Position numbers and translations under genes: made by a program. Below are positions 1 through 7,773 of a stretch of 64,000 nt of DNA, in pieces. Under the pieces are notes generated by a model. It saw only the letters and a program-made list of their open reading frames with translations. It was not told where the DNA came from and made no database searches. The stretch covers positions 434,001 to 498,000 of the forward strand of contig NZ_JANUEM010000001.1 in NCBI RefSeq assembly GCF_024809855.1, written 5' to 3'. This DNA is from Rheinheimera pacifica (GTDB lineage Bacteria > Pseudomonadota > Gammaproteobacteria > Enterobacterales > Alteromonadaceae). Position 1 is the first letter of the stretch. Every line of letters starts with the position of its first letter.

Positions 1-288
1 AAAACTCAGTTTTTGCTGCATCAGCGAATGCACATAGAACTCTTTGCCTCTGCTGCTGCCCCCTGTGCCATACCAGCCATTTTGCTGCCACAAAGGGCTG
101 GCAGTTTGTATTGGTTGTTCAGTAAAACTCAGGCGCTGCAGAAAACTTTCTATATTGTAATCAAACTGACGGCTATCTAACCGCTCCAGCCGGAACGGCT
201 CAGGGCCATGCCAGCCATTACTGGCCTGTAAAGATGTTGTTGTAAGTAGCAGGGTTATACCAAAGCAAATACTGCGGCTGTAAAACAT
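1..288 (-). CDS. Secreted protein of unknown function (N-terminal part)
   Basis: An open frame runs off the left edge of the window; 96 codons are visible from an ATG at 288. The first ~22 residues form a typical signal peptide: MFYSRS, then a hydrophobic stretch, ending near SLQAS. The protein is therefore probably periplasmic or in the outer membrane. The rest is rich in aromatic residues and glutamine (for example WHGPEPFRLERL) and contains no motif I recognise. The gene diverges from rof. The missing C-terminus prevents assignment to a family. Confidence 0.6.
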   Translation of the reverse strand, partial: MFYSRSICFGITLLLTTTSLQASNGWHGPEPFRLERLDSRQFDYNIESFLQRLSFTEQPIQTASPLWQQNGWYGTGGSSRGKEFYVHSLMQQKLSF

Positions 289-375
289 AGCTCTTCCATA
301 ATAAAAAATTACGCAGTATATGTAGTGTGGGCTTAACCGGTAATGAACCCAAATACTAACAGCCCGGGAGGCGTT

Positions 376-621
376 ATGCTTAAGTGCGACTTGCATGATT
401 ATATTGAAATTGTCTGCCTGTACCATTACCCGCTACAGTTGACACTAAGCTCGGGCGTAGTGCTTAGCGGCACAGCCGAAACCACCCGCTATAACCACCA
501 GCGGCAGGAGTGTCTGGTCATTAAGCACAACAATAGCGAACAGCTGGTAGTGCTGGATGATATTGCGCTGCTTGAAGTGATGATAGCTAACCCGCACTTG
601 CAGCAAGTGCGGTTTAAGTAA
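376..621 (+). CDS. rof: Rho-binding antiterminator, Rof/YaeO family
   Basis: A protein of 81 residues matching the small Rof (YaeO) family, which binds Rho hexamers and reduces Rho-dependent termination. The family pattern is visible: an N-terminal CDLHDYIE segment (compare CDDYDNLE in E. coli), then a small beta barrel with alternating hydrophobic strands (LQLTLSSGVVLSG, ECLVIKH, EQLVVLDDIALLEV). An upstream in-frame ATG at 343 exists, but GGGAGG at about 366-371 lies just before the ATG at 376, and that start gives the usual family length of about 80-86 residues. The gene is monocistronic. Identification rests on remembered family features. Confidence 0.75.
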   Translation: MLKCDLHDYIEIVCLYHYPLQLTLSSGVVLSGTAETTRYNHQRQECLVIKHNNSEQLVVLDDIALLEVMIANPHLQQVRFK

Positions 622-775
622 GCTGAGGTTATTTGTATTAACCCAAAAGCCCCGCATGTAAGCGCCAACATTTGCGCTATGTTATGCAGTAACCAGCTGC
701 TTACGTCAAGATTAATTACCGATAGTGGCTACCGGTCGGCAGTGCATCGAGCATCGAAGATATGGCCCGGCTACA

Positions 776-1708
776 TTAAAACAACGACAGCCCCAGCTCG
801 TCGGCCAGCTGTTGAATTAACTGCATCGCCACCACCGAGTTACCATAGCTGTTAAGTGGTGGGCTCCAGGCGGTTATCACACCAAATTGCGGCACTATCG
901 CCACAATGGCGCCGCCTACACCGCTTTTAGCTGGTAAGCCGACTTTAAAGGCAAACTCACCAGACTGATCATACATGCCGCTGGTAGATAAAATAGCGTT
1001 TACGCGGTGTGCATCGCGTCGGCTGCAAATTTGCTCGTTGCTTTGCGGCTGTACACCGCGGTTAGCTAAAAACAATAACGAGCGCGCCAGTTGCTCGCAG
1101 CTGATTGCAGTGGCGCATTGGTAAAAATAGTGTTCCAGCACTTGCGGCACATCTGCTTCAATATTACCGAAACTTTTCATCAGATACGCCATAGCTGCGT
1201 TGCGGTTGCCGTGTTCCAGTTCAGACAAATACACCTGCTGGTCGGCATAAATGGCTTCTTCCCCGGCTAAACGGCGTAAAAAGGTTAAAAATGCACTTTT
1301 GCTGGCCGAGTAATGGCTAACCAACACATCTGCCACCACAATCGCACCGGCATTAATCATCGGGTTGCGGGGAATACCCTGCTCCCATTCTAACTGCACG
1401 ATAGAATTAAACGGCTGACCGGACGGCTCCATATTTACCCGTTGCCACAGCTCATCGCCCAGCCGGTTCATCGCCATTACCAGGCCAAAGATTTTCGAAA
1501 TGCTTTGCAACGAAAAGCTTTGTTGTGCCGCACCGGCACTGTGCAGCCGGCCATCCAGCGTGGCCACGGCCACTGCAGCCTGTTGCGGCGCTACCTGCGC
1601 CAGCGCCGGAATATAATCGGCTACTTTGCCACTGCTGTATAATGGCCGGCTCTGCGCTAACATTTGCTGCAACAAGGCACTAAGATCGGTGATGTTCGTT
1701 ATCGGCAA
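776..1708 (-). CDS. glsB: Glutaminase
   Basis: Glutaminase of the serine-dependent beta-lactamase-like family, hydrolysing L-glutamine to glutamate and ammonia in the cytoplasm. The S-x-x-K catalytic pair is in FSLQSISKIF (Ser69 and Lys72 from the chosen start). Other family blocks are GKVADYIPAL, QGIPRNPMINAGAI, AMAYLMKSFGN, LATSGMY-like LSTSGMYDQSGEFA and GLPAKSGVGGAIVAIVP. It aligns along its whole length with E. coli GlsB (YneH, 308 residues). I chose the TTG at 1708 (310 residues) because GGAGG sits five bases upstream. The alternative GTG at 1723 would place that Shine-Dalgarno inside the gene. Monocistronic. Confidence 0.93.
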   Translation of the reverse strand: MPITNITDLSALLQQMLAQSRPLYSSGKVADYIPALAQVAPQQAAVAVATLDGRLHSAGAAQQSFSLQSISKIFGLVMAMNRLGDELWQRVNMEPSGQPFNSIVQLEWEQGIPRNPMINAGAIVVADVLVSHYSASKSAFLTFLRRLAGEEAIYADQQVYLSELEHGNRNAAMAYLMKSFGNIEADVPQVLEHYFYQCATAISCEQLARSLLFLANRGVQPQSNEQICSRRDAHRVNAILSTSGMYDQSGEFAFKVGLPAKSGVGGAIVAIVPQFGVITAWSPPLNSYGNSVVAMQLIQQLADELGLSLF

Positions 1709-2109
1709 GGCTGCCTCCTGCACTATTTTCTATGCTGGCAGTATGCCACAGCAGCAAAGTAGCCGGGGCATTTTGCCGCTTTGCATTAGGGCTGAATTCT
1801 GTTGATATAGCATTTTTGCTTTAGTGAATAACGCTGATACTGAATAAGCTCGGGTGCTGCGCTTAGTGAAGCAAGAACAGTGTAAACAGCGGTTGCTTTA
1901 ATTTTGCCAAATGGCTATGGTTGTCGCCATTGGTACCCGGTACTTTTTACATGAGACATTAACTTTGTTTAGCGTAATAAACCTCATACAGAACTTCCCT
2001 CTCGCCTTCCAGCTTTAAACCGGGCGCACTTTGTTGCACCCGGTTGTAACACCTTAAAACTCTAAATATTTCACTGCTATACCTTCTTTAAGCACAGATT
2101 GGAGGCAAT
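1709..2109. other. Intergenic stretch, glsB to the Gre/Rnk-like gene
   Basis: About 400 bases without a normal gene. The left part holds the glsB promoter region. On the minus strand, 1959-2074 keeps a coding look: GAAGG lies eight bases before a GTG at 2074, the frame stops after six codons, and the -1 frame then stays open for about 35 codons ending at 1959 (tail ...EREVLYEVYYAKQS). It may be a decayed small gene. The plus strand ends with the TGGAGG that serves the next gene. Confidence 0.35.
1714..1718 (-). promoter_or_regulatory. Ribosome binding site that fixes the glsB TTG start
   Basis: On the minus strand GGAGG is followed by five bases and a TTG. It lies inside the longer reading frame that begins with GTG at 1723, so it favours the TTG at 1708. 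Confidence 0.6.
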
Positions 2110-2346
2110 ATGCCATTTTTGTACGTATCCGCTGGCTGCACAGTACAACTGGTATCAATGCATGATGAACTACGCTGCTGGTTAAAATTAGTCGCCAGCG
2201 CTAACCCTGATCTAAGCAAAGGTGAACTAGCAGAGCTCTCGCCGCTCGGCCTGGCCATGCTGGGTAAAGGTATTGGTGAGCAGGTTAAGCTGAACATTCC
2301 AGGTATCAATATTCATTTTCTAATTACAGATATCCTCGGCGACTAA
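2110..2346 (+). CDS. Small protein consisting of a GreA/GreB/Rnk C-terminal domain
   Basis: A protein of 78 residues. Its second half (ELSPLGLAMLGKGIGEQVKLNIPG) carries the signature of the C-terminal FKBP-like domain shared by GreA, GreB and Rnk (pattern S-P-x-G-x-A-L-L-G-x-x-V-G). That domain docks on the beta' subunit of RNA polymerase at the secondary-channel rim, or on partners in Rnk. No coiled-coil finger is present, so cleavage activity is not expected. Interference with other secondary-channel factors is an inference. TGGAGG sits just before the ATG, so the short form appears to be translated as such rather than being a fragment. Rnk itself is about 136 residues. Confidence 0.6.
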   Translation: MPFLYVSAGCTVQLVSMHDELRCWLKLVASANPDLSKGELAELSPLGLAMLGKGIGEQVKLNIPGINIHFLITDILGD

Positions 2347-2440
2347 CACGCCAGGTAATACGTAACTCTAACCTGTATATGAAGGAGAATTCCATTTGAA
2401 GCATTTAGGCTCGCAGCACGGTTTTGCACAATATTGATCT

Positions 2441-2484
2441 ACCAGCCAAGATTGTAGCCCGCTGCGACTACAACACTAGCTGGT
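2441..2484 (+). promoter_or_regulatory. Strong two-part hairpin upstream of a 29-codon gene
   Basis: ACCAGC (2441-2446) pairs with GCTGGT (2479-2484). Inside a five-by-five internal loop, TTGTAG (2452-2457) pairs with CTACAA (2468-2473) around a ten-base loop. No T-run follows, so it is not a standard terminator. It ends 21 bases before the ATG at 2505, in the expected 5' leader, and is preceded by AAGGAG plus a TTG-started 13-codon frame (2398-2439). A regulatory leader is possible; the function is unknown. Confidence 0.4.
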
Positions 2485-2504
2485 TATTGTTCAGGAATAT
2501 TTTT

Positions 2505-2594
2505 ATGAGTAAGCAAAATACCAAAAAGAAGCCGCAACACGACATTAAAGAAAAACGCCGGCTTAAACGTGATAAACGTAGTAACGACGCTTAA
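2505..2594 (+). CDS. Very small basic protein, 29 residues
   Basis: The ATG is preceded by AGGA at 2493-2496. The product begins MSKQNTKKKPQHD and ends KRDKRSNDA; more than a third of its residues are Lys or Arg, and it has no hydrophobic segment. Such a protein would be expected to bind nucleic acid or the ribosome, but this is only inferred from charge. I do not recognise a named family. It sits behind the hairpin at 2441-2484. No significance test could be run on so short a frame. Confidence 0.4.
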   Translation: MSKQNTKKKPQHDIKEKRRLKRDKRSNDA

Positions 2595-2778
2595 ATAGTT
2601 AGTGAGTAACCTCTTAGGGTGCAAACGGACTTACCCCTATTTAAGAACCAAACTTTAACTTTCCAGGCCTGATCATGAGGGTGGATTAGAACTGCTGCAT
2701 TATGGCGATAAAGCTGAACCCTATCCCACGAGCCAGCTGGTATTTGAATGCCAGCAGTATGAGTAAAACATAGCTGTC
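2595..2778. other. Spacer with a possible decayed coding fragment
   Basis: On the plus strand a frame without start is open for about 35 codons and ends with a TAA at 2763-2765; its tail reads HYGDKAEPYPTSQLVFECQQYE, which looks protein-like. No start codon with a ribosome site precedes it. It may be the scar of a gene lost together with the adjacent ccdB. Confidence 0.2.
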
Positions 2779-2838
2779 TCAAAAGCCATCAATCAGCAGA
2801 TCAAGGCCTGCTTTGATGTGCTGGCGGTATTTGGAAGC
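2779..2838 (-). pseudogene. Remnant of the CcdB toxin (C-terminal codons only)
   Basis: Directly after the ccdA stop codon, in the frame expected for an overlapping ccdB, about 19 codons read ASKYRQHIKAGLDLLIDGF and then stop. This resembles the C-terminus of CcdB-family gyrase poisons, which typically ends in a pattern like HR-x-x-I-x-x-A-L-D-F/L-L-x-x-G-F/I. The start and some 80 upstream codons are absent. An internal deletion therefore seems to have removed almost the whole toxin, with the junction at the ccdA stop. The CcdB identity is inferred from this short match and from its position. Confidence 0.55.
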
Positions 2839-2839
2839 A

Positions 2840-3076
2840 CTATATCTGGCCGAGCCGCTCAGCAAAAGTACCGTGCTCAGCAACTTGCTGGTTATAGGCG
2901 GCTATCGCATCGGCATTTTCTGCCTGCCACAACTCAGCTTTAGCCTGGCTAACCGCTTTACGTAAAGCCTGCTCTAACACCACAGATGGGCTGATATTGA
3001 GTGACTTAGCCTCGGCCAATAAAGCTGCATCCACCGAAGTATTACAAGCTGCTTTTGTAGCATTGTTCATACTCAA
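2840..3076 (-). CDS. ccdA: CcdA-family antitoxin without its toxin
   Basis: A protein of 78 residues with the two-part plan of CcdA antitoxins. The N-terminal ribbon-helix-helix DNA-binding segment is roughly residues 12-45 (TSVDAALLAEAKSLNISPSVVLEQAL). The C-terminal toxin-binding arm contains W-x-x-EN-x-x-AI-x-x-YN and ends EHGTFAERLGQI, the usual CcdA ending. In complete systems ccdB starts at the ccdA stop codon; here only a CcdB-like tail remains (2779-2838). The antitoxin could survive as a regulator or as protection against other CcdB toxins, which is an inference. Confidence 0.8.
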   Translation of the reverse strand: MSMNNATKAACNTSVDAALLAEAKSLNISPSVVLEQALRKAVSQAKAELWQAENADAIAAYNQQVAEHGTFAERLGQI

Positions 3077-3116
3077 GCTCCGCTGTTAGTTAATAAGCTG
3101 CAGTATAGCGCAAATT

Positions 3117-3449
3117 TTATGTGCAGATAACTTGCGCATATTTTACTGACAACCAAACTGCTGCATTAACCGGCTTGGTGGATACCGTATTTTTAACGCT
3201 GCCAATCGTAACGGGTTTGGCTGGAACATTAGTCAGCACCACATCTTTTACCGGTGCCGGTATCGGGTTTTGACAGTGGTTATCAAATGCACGCTTAGCG
3301 CTTTGGTAGTTATGGCTATTCGGCTGATTGGAGAATTGCACCATCTGGTGCTGCAGCAATAAACACGCACCCTCGGTATATTGCTTTTGGCCAAAGGCCA
3401 GCGGGGAGATAAGCAGTAACAACGGTAAAGTAAAACGCATCCAGCGCAT
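3117..3449 (-). CDS. Small exported protein of unknown function
   Basis: A protein of 110 residues with a clear signal peptide (MRWMRFTLPLLLLISPLAFGQ, cleavage likely near residue 20). The mature part has two cysteines in the first half (EGACLLL, DNHCQNP) that could form a disulfide in the periplasm, followed by a Val/Thr/Pro-rich tail. AGGGA precedes the ATG by eight bases. The gene lies 40 bases upstream of ccdA on the same strand, but no link is evident. No family recognised. Confidence 0.55.
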   Translation of the reverse strand: MRWMRFTLPLLLLISPLAFGQKQYTEGACLLLQHQMVQFSNQPNSHNYQSAKRAFDNHCQNPIPAPVKDVVLTNVPAKPVTIGSVKNTVSTKPVNAAVWLSVKYAQVICT

Positions 3450-3859
3450 AACACGTCCCTGATTTATGGAATGTAGATGCTAGCAAGAGAGGGACTAAGC
3501 GGCAAGTTGCTTATACCTTAGTGTACTGTTTTCAGCGGCTTTAGGAATATCAATGACACTGACCCTATCGATTCGATTTTGACCCCATTGATTTCTAGCA
3601 TCGTCTGCCTCTAACCCCAGCGCATATTATACTGCCTCGAGGTATTGATGTTGCGAATAACAGAGTTTGCAAATTAACAATACAAACAGTACCTTAAACT
3701 GCACGCTGCGCAAAAAGCATGCAGACACTTGACCAAACCTAATTGTTCAGAGAATCTAATGACAATCAGATAAAGACGTTAGTAACTTCTTATAGTGTTT
3801 AAAATACAAATTCTTACCAACATATTCAGATAAATCGGAAGCTCAAAAAGGAGTTAATT
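3450..3859. other. Intergenic stretch upstream of the NACHT gene
   Basis: About 410 bases with no supported gene. Base composition shifts to AT-rich in the last ~150 bases, matching the following gene. I see no clear direct repeat pairing this side with the far side of the NACHT gene. AAAGGAG at 3847-3853 is its ribosome site. A promoter probably lies in the AT-rich part (for example TATAGT near 3792) but is not convincing. Confidence 0.3.
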
Positions 3860-6139
3860 TTGCTAGAAAAACGCACACTTGAGCAGGTAAAACGAATTAC
3901 CAACGAAGTAAAGGAATTGCATCCACTTCTATCAGCTCTTTTCCCCAAATTACCAACAATAATTAAATGTGAATACAAGCAAGGTAATAGAGAAGCTGGA
4001 GCAGATTTTGTGCTAACCAAGCAAGACCCAGTCTGGCTTCAGGAAGAATATGTTGGTGTTGTTGTTAAAGTTGGAAAAATAAGTAGCAATTCAACAGATG
4101 TTCAAATGCAAATTGACCAATGCATAACAATGAAAAGGAGCATTAATGGTAAAAAGGAAATTCTTGTCAATGAAGTTTGGGTCGTTTCGTCAGCTGGGGT
4201 AACTCAAAATGCACAAGACTATTTCTCCCAAAAATTTAATAATCACAAAATAAAATTTATAGGGCCTGAAGATATAACAAAGATGATGGTGGCTTATTTG
4301 CCTGAGTATTTTGAAGGCATATCTATCCCTATCAATCAATACATGCAAAGAACAAGAAACTCGCTTGAACAACTACAAGCAAGTACAAAGTTGTGGCTTA
4401 ACGGCCTAGATAACGTAAATATTAATCATGAACTGATTTTCCAAAGTAATAGAAAATATACCCAGAACGACACAAGGATAATAAAAGCACAGAACGTTCA
4501 AATTGATACTTTGATAGAAAAGGGAGGAGTATCCTTAATTGAAGGAGCGATTGGCTCTGGTAAGTCAAGTTTACTGCGCTCAACAGCCATTAAGTTGTTA
4601 GACTCCACTAGATTTCAAGAAAAACGCCAACTCCCTATATACATCCAATTCAAAGATCTCGAGAAAAAATACGGTTTTTCATTGGAGAAGCTAATCGCTG
4701 ACGAAATTCATTCTGACAAAAGTGATGATATAAAGTACATCGTAATGATTGATGGAATTGATGAGTCTAACCATGAACTCGACGAAAGAATCGGCATTAT
4801 AAATAAAATTGTAGCCGAAGCTTCTCCAATGAAAAGCGTAAAACTAATTCTTACATGCCGCTCAAACGATAAGACATTATTTAGAACAAAGTTACCAACT
4901 TCGGTGAGAAACTACCAAATCGCGCCTTTATCGATGAAGCAAATAATCGGCATCATAAATATGGCATGCCAGCAACTCAACACGAAGAACAGAATAATTG
5001 AAGACTTAAAAAAATCAAGCCTTTTCAAGTCCCTGCCTAAAACACCAATTGCAGCTATCCTACTAGCCAAATTACTAAATGAAAACAACCAAGAAATCCC
5101 ATCAAACCTAACCGAATTATATTCAAAGTATACAGAAATCGCACTTGGAAGATGGGATATAGAGAAAGAACTAGCTAAAGAAAAAGATTTTGACGCTACA
5201 GAAGCAATTACAAAAAACATTGCAAAATATTTTTTTGAGAACGATTTATTAGTTATATCTAAAGATGAAGCAAGAAACTTCTTTAAAGAATACTTAAGTA
5301 AACGAAAAATGGGAGTGGATCACAATAGTCTTTTCGACCACGTGTGTGAACGTTCTGAAATATTTTACTCCGATGATACCAATTCCACATTCGGATTTAG
5401 GCATAGAACCTTCATAGAGTTCTTTTATGCAAAATATCTTTTAAGCAGCGATAGCTTTGAAATATCGGATAAATGCTTTGAAGCAAACTGGTTAGCGGTT
5501 AGCTTTTTTTGGACAGGTTTACAAAAAGACTGCCCTGGGGTTTTAAGAGATTTCGCCCTTTCTGCACCATCTGAAGAAAAAAGCAAAGTTCTAAAAATGA
5601 TAAATATGGGCAATATTCTTTTGGCTGGATATAGCACTGAATATAAAGTCATAACTAGCGCACTCGCACAAACATTTTCTGAGGCTGGAGTTTATTTTTC
5701 AGATATTGTTAAAACCGGTAAGACTTCTATTTTCTCGAGTTTTTCAGAAATGAAGTTATTATCGCTACTTAGATACGTCATGGCGGATTCATATGGCTAC
5801 GAATTTTTTACAGATGCCATTGAAGAGGCAATGGTTCTTATTGACGAAAATAATGACTTAGAAGACATTCATAAAATGTACGCTCTGTTCTTTCTACAAA
5901 CGTCACTAGTCTCTCCGAGTATCGAAAATTTATTTGAACACCTTATTGAGAAATATAAAGAAGCGCTCCCAATGTCAATAGCGCTTGGCATAGCTCATGA
6001 AACTAGAAACTTAGATATGAAAAATAAATTTACGGCTAAAGTTATGCGTTACTTACGAAAAGTTACCCAAGACAGAGACGTGCAGCAACACATTAATTTC
6101 TTATATGAAAGACCAATAAAGCAATTATTGAATAAATAG
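3860..6139 (+). CDS. NACHT-domain STAND NTPase with possible nuclease-like N-terminus; candidate phage-defence protein
   Basis: A protein of 759 residues. The N-terminus (about 1-150) looks like a restriction-endonuclease-type alpha/beta fold: GADFVL (Asp49), then GVVVK (Lys70), with Val68 where active enzymes usually carry Glu or Gln. Catalysis is therefore uncertain. The NACHT core has Walker A GAIGSGKSS (229-237), Walker B IVMIDGIDE (294-302) and LTCRS (331-335). FRHRTFIEFFYAKYLL (513-528) is the winged-helix block typical of NACHT proteins. An alpha-helical C-terminus (~530-759) could be the sensor. It starts at TTG, backed by AAAGGAG. The coding sequence is much richer in A and T than its neighbours and stands alone between conserved loci, suggesting horizontal transfer. 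By analogy with bacterial NACHT and Avs proteins, it may sense a phage product and kill or arrest the cell. Confidence 0.75.
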   Translation: MLEKRTLEQVKRITNEVKELHPLLSALFPKLPTIIKCEYKQGNREAGADFVLTKQDPVWLQEEYVGVVVKVGKISSNSTDVQMQIDQCITMKRSINGKKEILVNEVWVVSSAGVTQNAQDYFSQKFNNHKIKFIGPEDITKMMVAYLPEYFEGISIPINQYMQRTRNSLEQLQASTKLWLNGLDNVNINHELIFQSNRKYTQNDTRIIKAQNVQIDTLIEKGGVSLIEGAIGSGKSSLLRSTAIKLLDSTRFQEKRQLPIYIQFKDLEKKYGFSLEKLIADEIHSDKSDDIKYIVMIDGIDESNHELDERIGIINKIVAEASPMKSVKLILTCRSNDKTLFRTKLPTSVRNYQIAPLSMKQIIGIINMACQQLNTKNRIIEDLKKSSLFKSLPKTPIAAILLAKLLNENNQEIPSNLTELYSKYTEIALGRWDIEKELAKEKDFDATEAITKNIAKYFFENDLLVISKDEARNFFKEYLSKRKMGVDHNSLFDHVCERSEIFYSDDTNSTFGFRHRTFIEFFYAKYLLSSDSFEISDKCFEANWLAVSFFWTGLQKDCPGVLRDFALSAPSEEKSKVLKMINMGNILLAGYSTEYKVITSALAQTFSEAGVYFSDIVKTGKTSIFSSFSEMKLLSLLRYVMADSYGYEFFTDAIEEAMVLIDENNDLEDIHKMYALFFLQTSLVSPSIENLFEHLIEKYKEALPMSIALGIAHETRNLDMKNKFTAKVMRYLRKVTQDRDVQQHINFLYERPIKQLLNK

Positions 6140-6163
6140 CTTTAGCATAATAAGCAGAATAAC

Positions 6164-6190
6164 AAAGGCCGCATTCGCGGCCTCTTTATC
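6164..6190. terminator. Bidirectional terminator between NACHT gene and lpd
   Basis: GGCCGC (6167-6172), loop ATTC, GCGGCC (6177-6182), flanked by AAA on the left and TCTTTATCTT on the right. The convergent position suggests that it ends both the NACHT transcript and the pdhR-aceEF-lpd transcript. Confidence 0.7.
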
Positions 6191-6212
6191 TTAAACACTC
6201 AACTCAGAAAAA

Positions 6213-7625
6213 TTACTTCTTCTTCGCTTTCGGGTTTGGTAAATCGGTGATTGAGCCTTCGTATATCTCGGCGGCTAAGCCGATAGACTCGTTCAGTGTT
6301 GGGTGAGCGTGGATGGTTAACGCGATATCTTCTGCGTCGGCACCCATTTCTACTGCTAAGCAGATTTCACCCAGCATTTCACCGGCGTTGATACCAACAA
6401 TAGCGCCACCCAGAATACGGTGCGTTTCTTTGTCGAAAATCAGCTTGGTGAAACCTTCAGTACGGGCTGAAGCGATAGCACGGCCTGACGCTGCCCATGG
6501 GAAGGTAGCGGTTTCAATTTTTAAGCCCTGCTCTTTAGCTTCTTTCTCGGTAATGCCTGTCCAGGCCATTTCCGGGTCGGTATAAGCTACTGACGGAATG
6601 CAGCGTGGGTCGAAGTAGTGCTTCTGGCCGGCAATTACTTCAGCCGCTACGTGGCCTTCGTGTACTGCTTTGTGCGCTAACATTGGCTGGCCGATAACAT
6701 CACCGATAGCATAGATATGGCCAACGTTGGTACGCAGTTGCTTATCTACATTGATAAAGCCGCGCTCGTCTACGTTAACACCGGCTTTAGCAGCATCTAA
6801 CAACGCGCCATTTGGCTTACGGCCAACTGCAACCAGAATTTTGTCGTAACGTACCGCTTTCTCCGGTGCGTTTTTGCCTTCGAAAGTAACATACAGGCCG
6901 TCTTTTTTCGCTTCTACGCCAACAACTTTAGTAGACAACATAATGTTGTAGTTGTCTTTGTTGTACTTGGTGTAGGCTTTTACGATGTCAGCGTCAGCTG
7001 CTGGTACTAACTGATCAGCAAATTCTACTACTGATACTTTAGAACCCAGTGCGCGGTATACGGTGCCCATTTCCAAGCCGATAATACCGCCGCCTAATAC
7101 CAGCATTTCGCCAGGAATGTCTTTTAATTCCAGTGCGCCGGTAGAATCGATAATACGGTCGTCATCTTTTGGAATAAACGGCAGTGATACCGGCTCTGAA
7201 CCTGCCGCAATAATGGCGTGTTCAAAGGTAATTTTGGTGTCGCCAACCTGTAAGGTGTTCGCGCCGGTAAATTTACCGTAACCGGTAACTACCTTAACTT
7301 TACGCATTTTCGACATACCGGCCAGGCCGTTAGTCAGCTGGCCTACTACTTTGTCTTTCCAGCTACGGATTTTGTCTAAATCAATTTTCGGCTCACCAAA
7401 AGTAACGCCGTGTGATGCCATATCGCGGGCATCGTCAATAACCTTAGCAACGTGTAATAAGGCCTTAGACGGAATACAACCTACGTTTAAACACACGCCA
7501 CCTAAAGTGCTGCGCGCTTCAACCAGTGTAACTTCTAAGCCTAAGTCTGCCGCACGGAAGGCTGCAGAATAACCGCCAGGGCCTGCGCCCACAACTACTA
7601 CCTGAGTTTTGATATCGTTGCTCAT
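6213..7625 (-). CDS. lpd: Dihydrolipoyl dehydrogenase (E3)
   Basis: A 470-residue flavoprotein that reoxidises dihydrolipoyl groups of the pyruvate (and usually 2-oxoglutarate) dehydrogenase complex with NAD+. The FAD-binding VVVGAGPGGYSAA is at the N-terminus, the redox disulfide is in GGVCLNVGCIPSK (Cys45, Cys50), an NAD-binding LGGGIIGLEMG lies mid-protein, and the His/Glu proton-relay pair is in HAHPTLNE (His441, Glu446). Length is near E. coli Lpd (474). It is the last gene after aceE and aceF, separated from aceF by ~150 bases containing a hairpin. AAGGT precedes the ATG. Confidence 0.97.
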   Translation of the reverse strand: MSNDIKTQVVVVGAGPGGYSAAFRAADLGLEVTLVEARSTLGGVCLNVGCIPSKALLHVAKVIDDARDMASHGVTFGEPKIDLDKIRSWKDKVVGQLTNGLAGMSKMRKVKVVTGYGKFTGANTLQVGDTKITFEHAIIAAGSEPVSLPFIPKDDDRIIDSTGALELKDIPGEMLVLGGGIIGLEMGTVYRALGSKVSVVEFADQLVPAADADIVKAYTKYNKDNYNIMLSTKVVGVEAKKDGLYVTFEGKNAPEKAVRYDKILVAVGRKPNGALLDAAKAGVNVDERGFINVDKQLRTNVGHIYAIGDVIGQPMLAHKAVHEGHVAAEVIAGQKHYFDPRCIPSVAYTDPEMAWTGITEKEAKEQGLKIETATFPWAASGRAIASARTEGFTKLIFDKETHRILGGAIVGINAGEMLGEICLAVEMGADAEDIALTIHAHPTLNESIGLAAEIYEGSITDLPNPKAKKK

Positions 7626-7728
7626 CGTATTACCTTTTCATTGAGTCGGTGTTCTGACAGCGTCACTTTGTAGGGTACGGCTATCAGGCGAAAAAAGTGG
7701 CAGAATTTTAACATCCTGCCTGAGCGAT

Positions 7729-7753
7729 GTCCCGTAACTTTTCAGCACGGGAC
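7729..7753 (-). other. Hairpin in the aceF-lpd spacer
   Basis: GTCCCGT (7729-7735) pairs with ACGGGAC (7747-7753) around an 11-base loop. It has no following T-run, so a processing site, an mRNA stabiliser or a partial attenuator is more likely than a full terminator. Separate lpd expression is common in relatives. Confidence 0.45.
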
Positions 7754-7773
7754 ACAAAATTCGCTCTTAGCTG

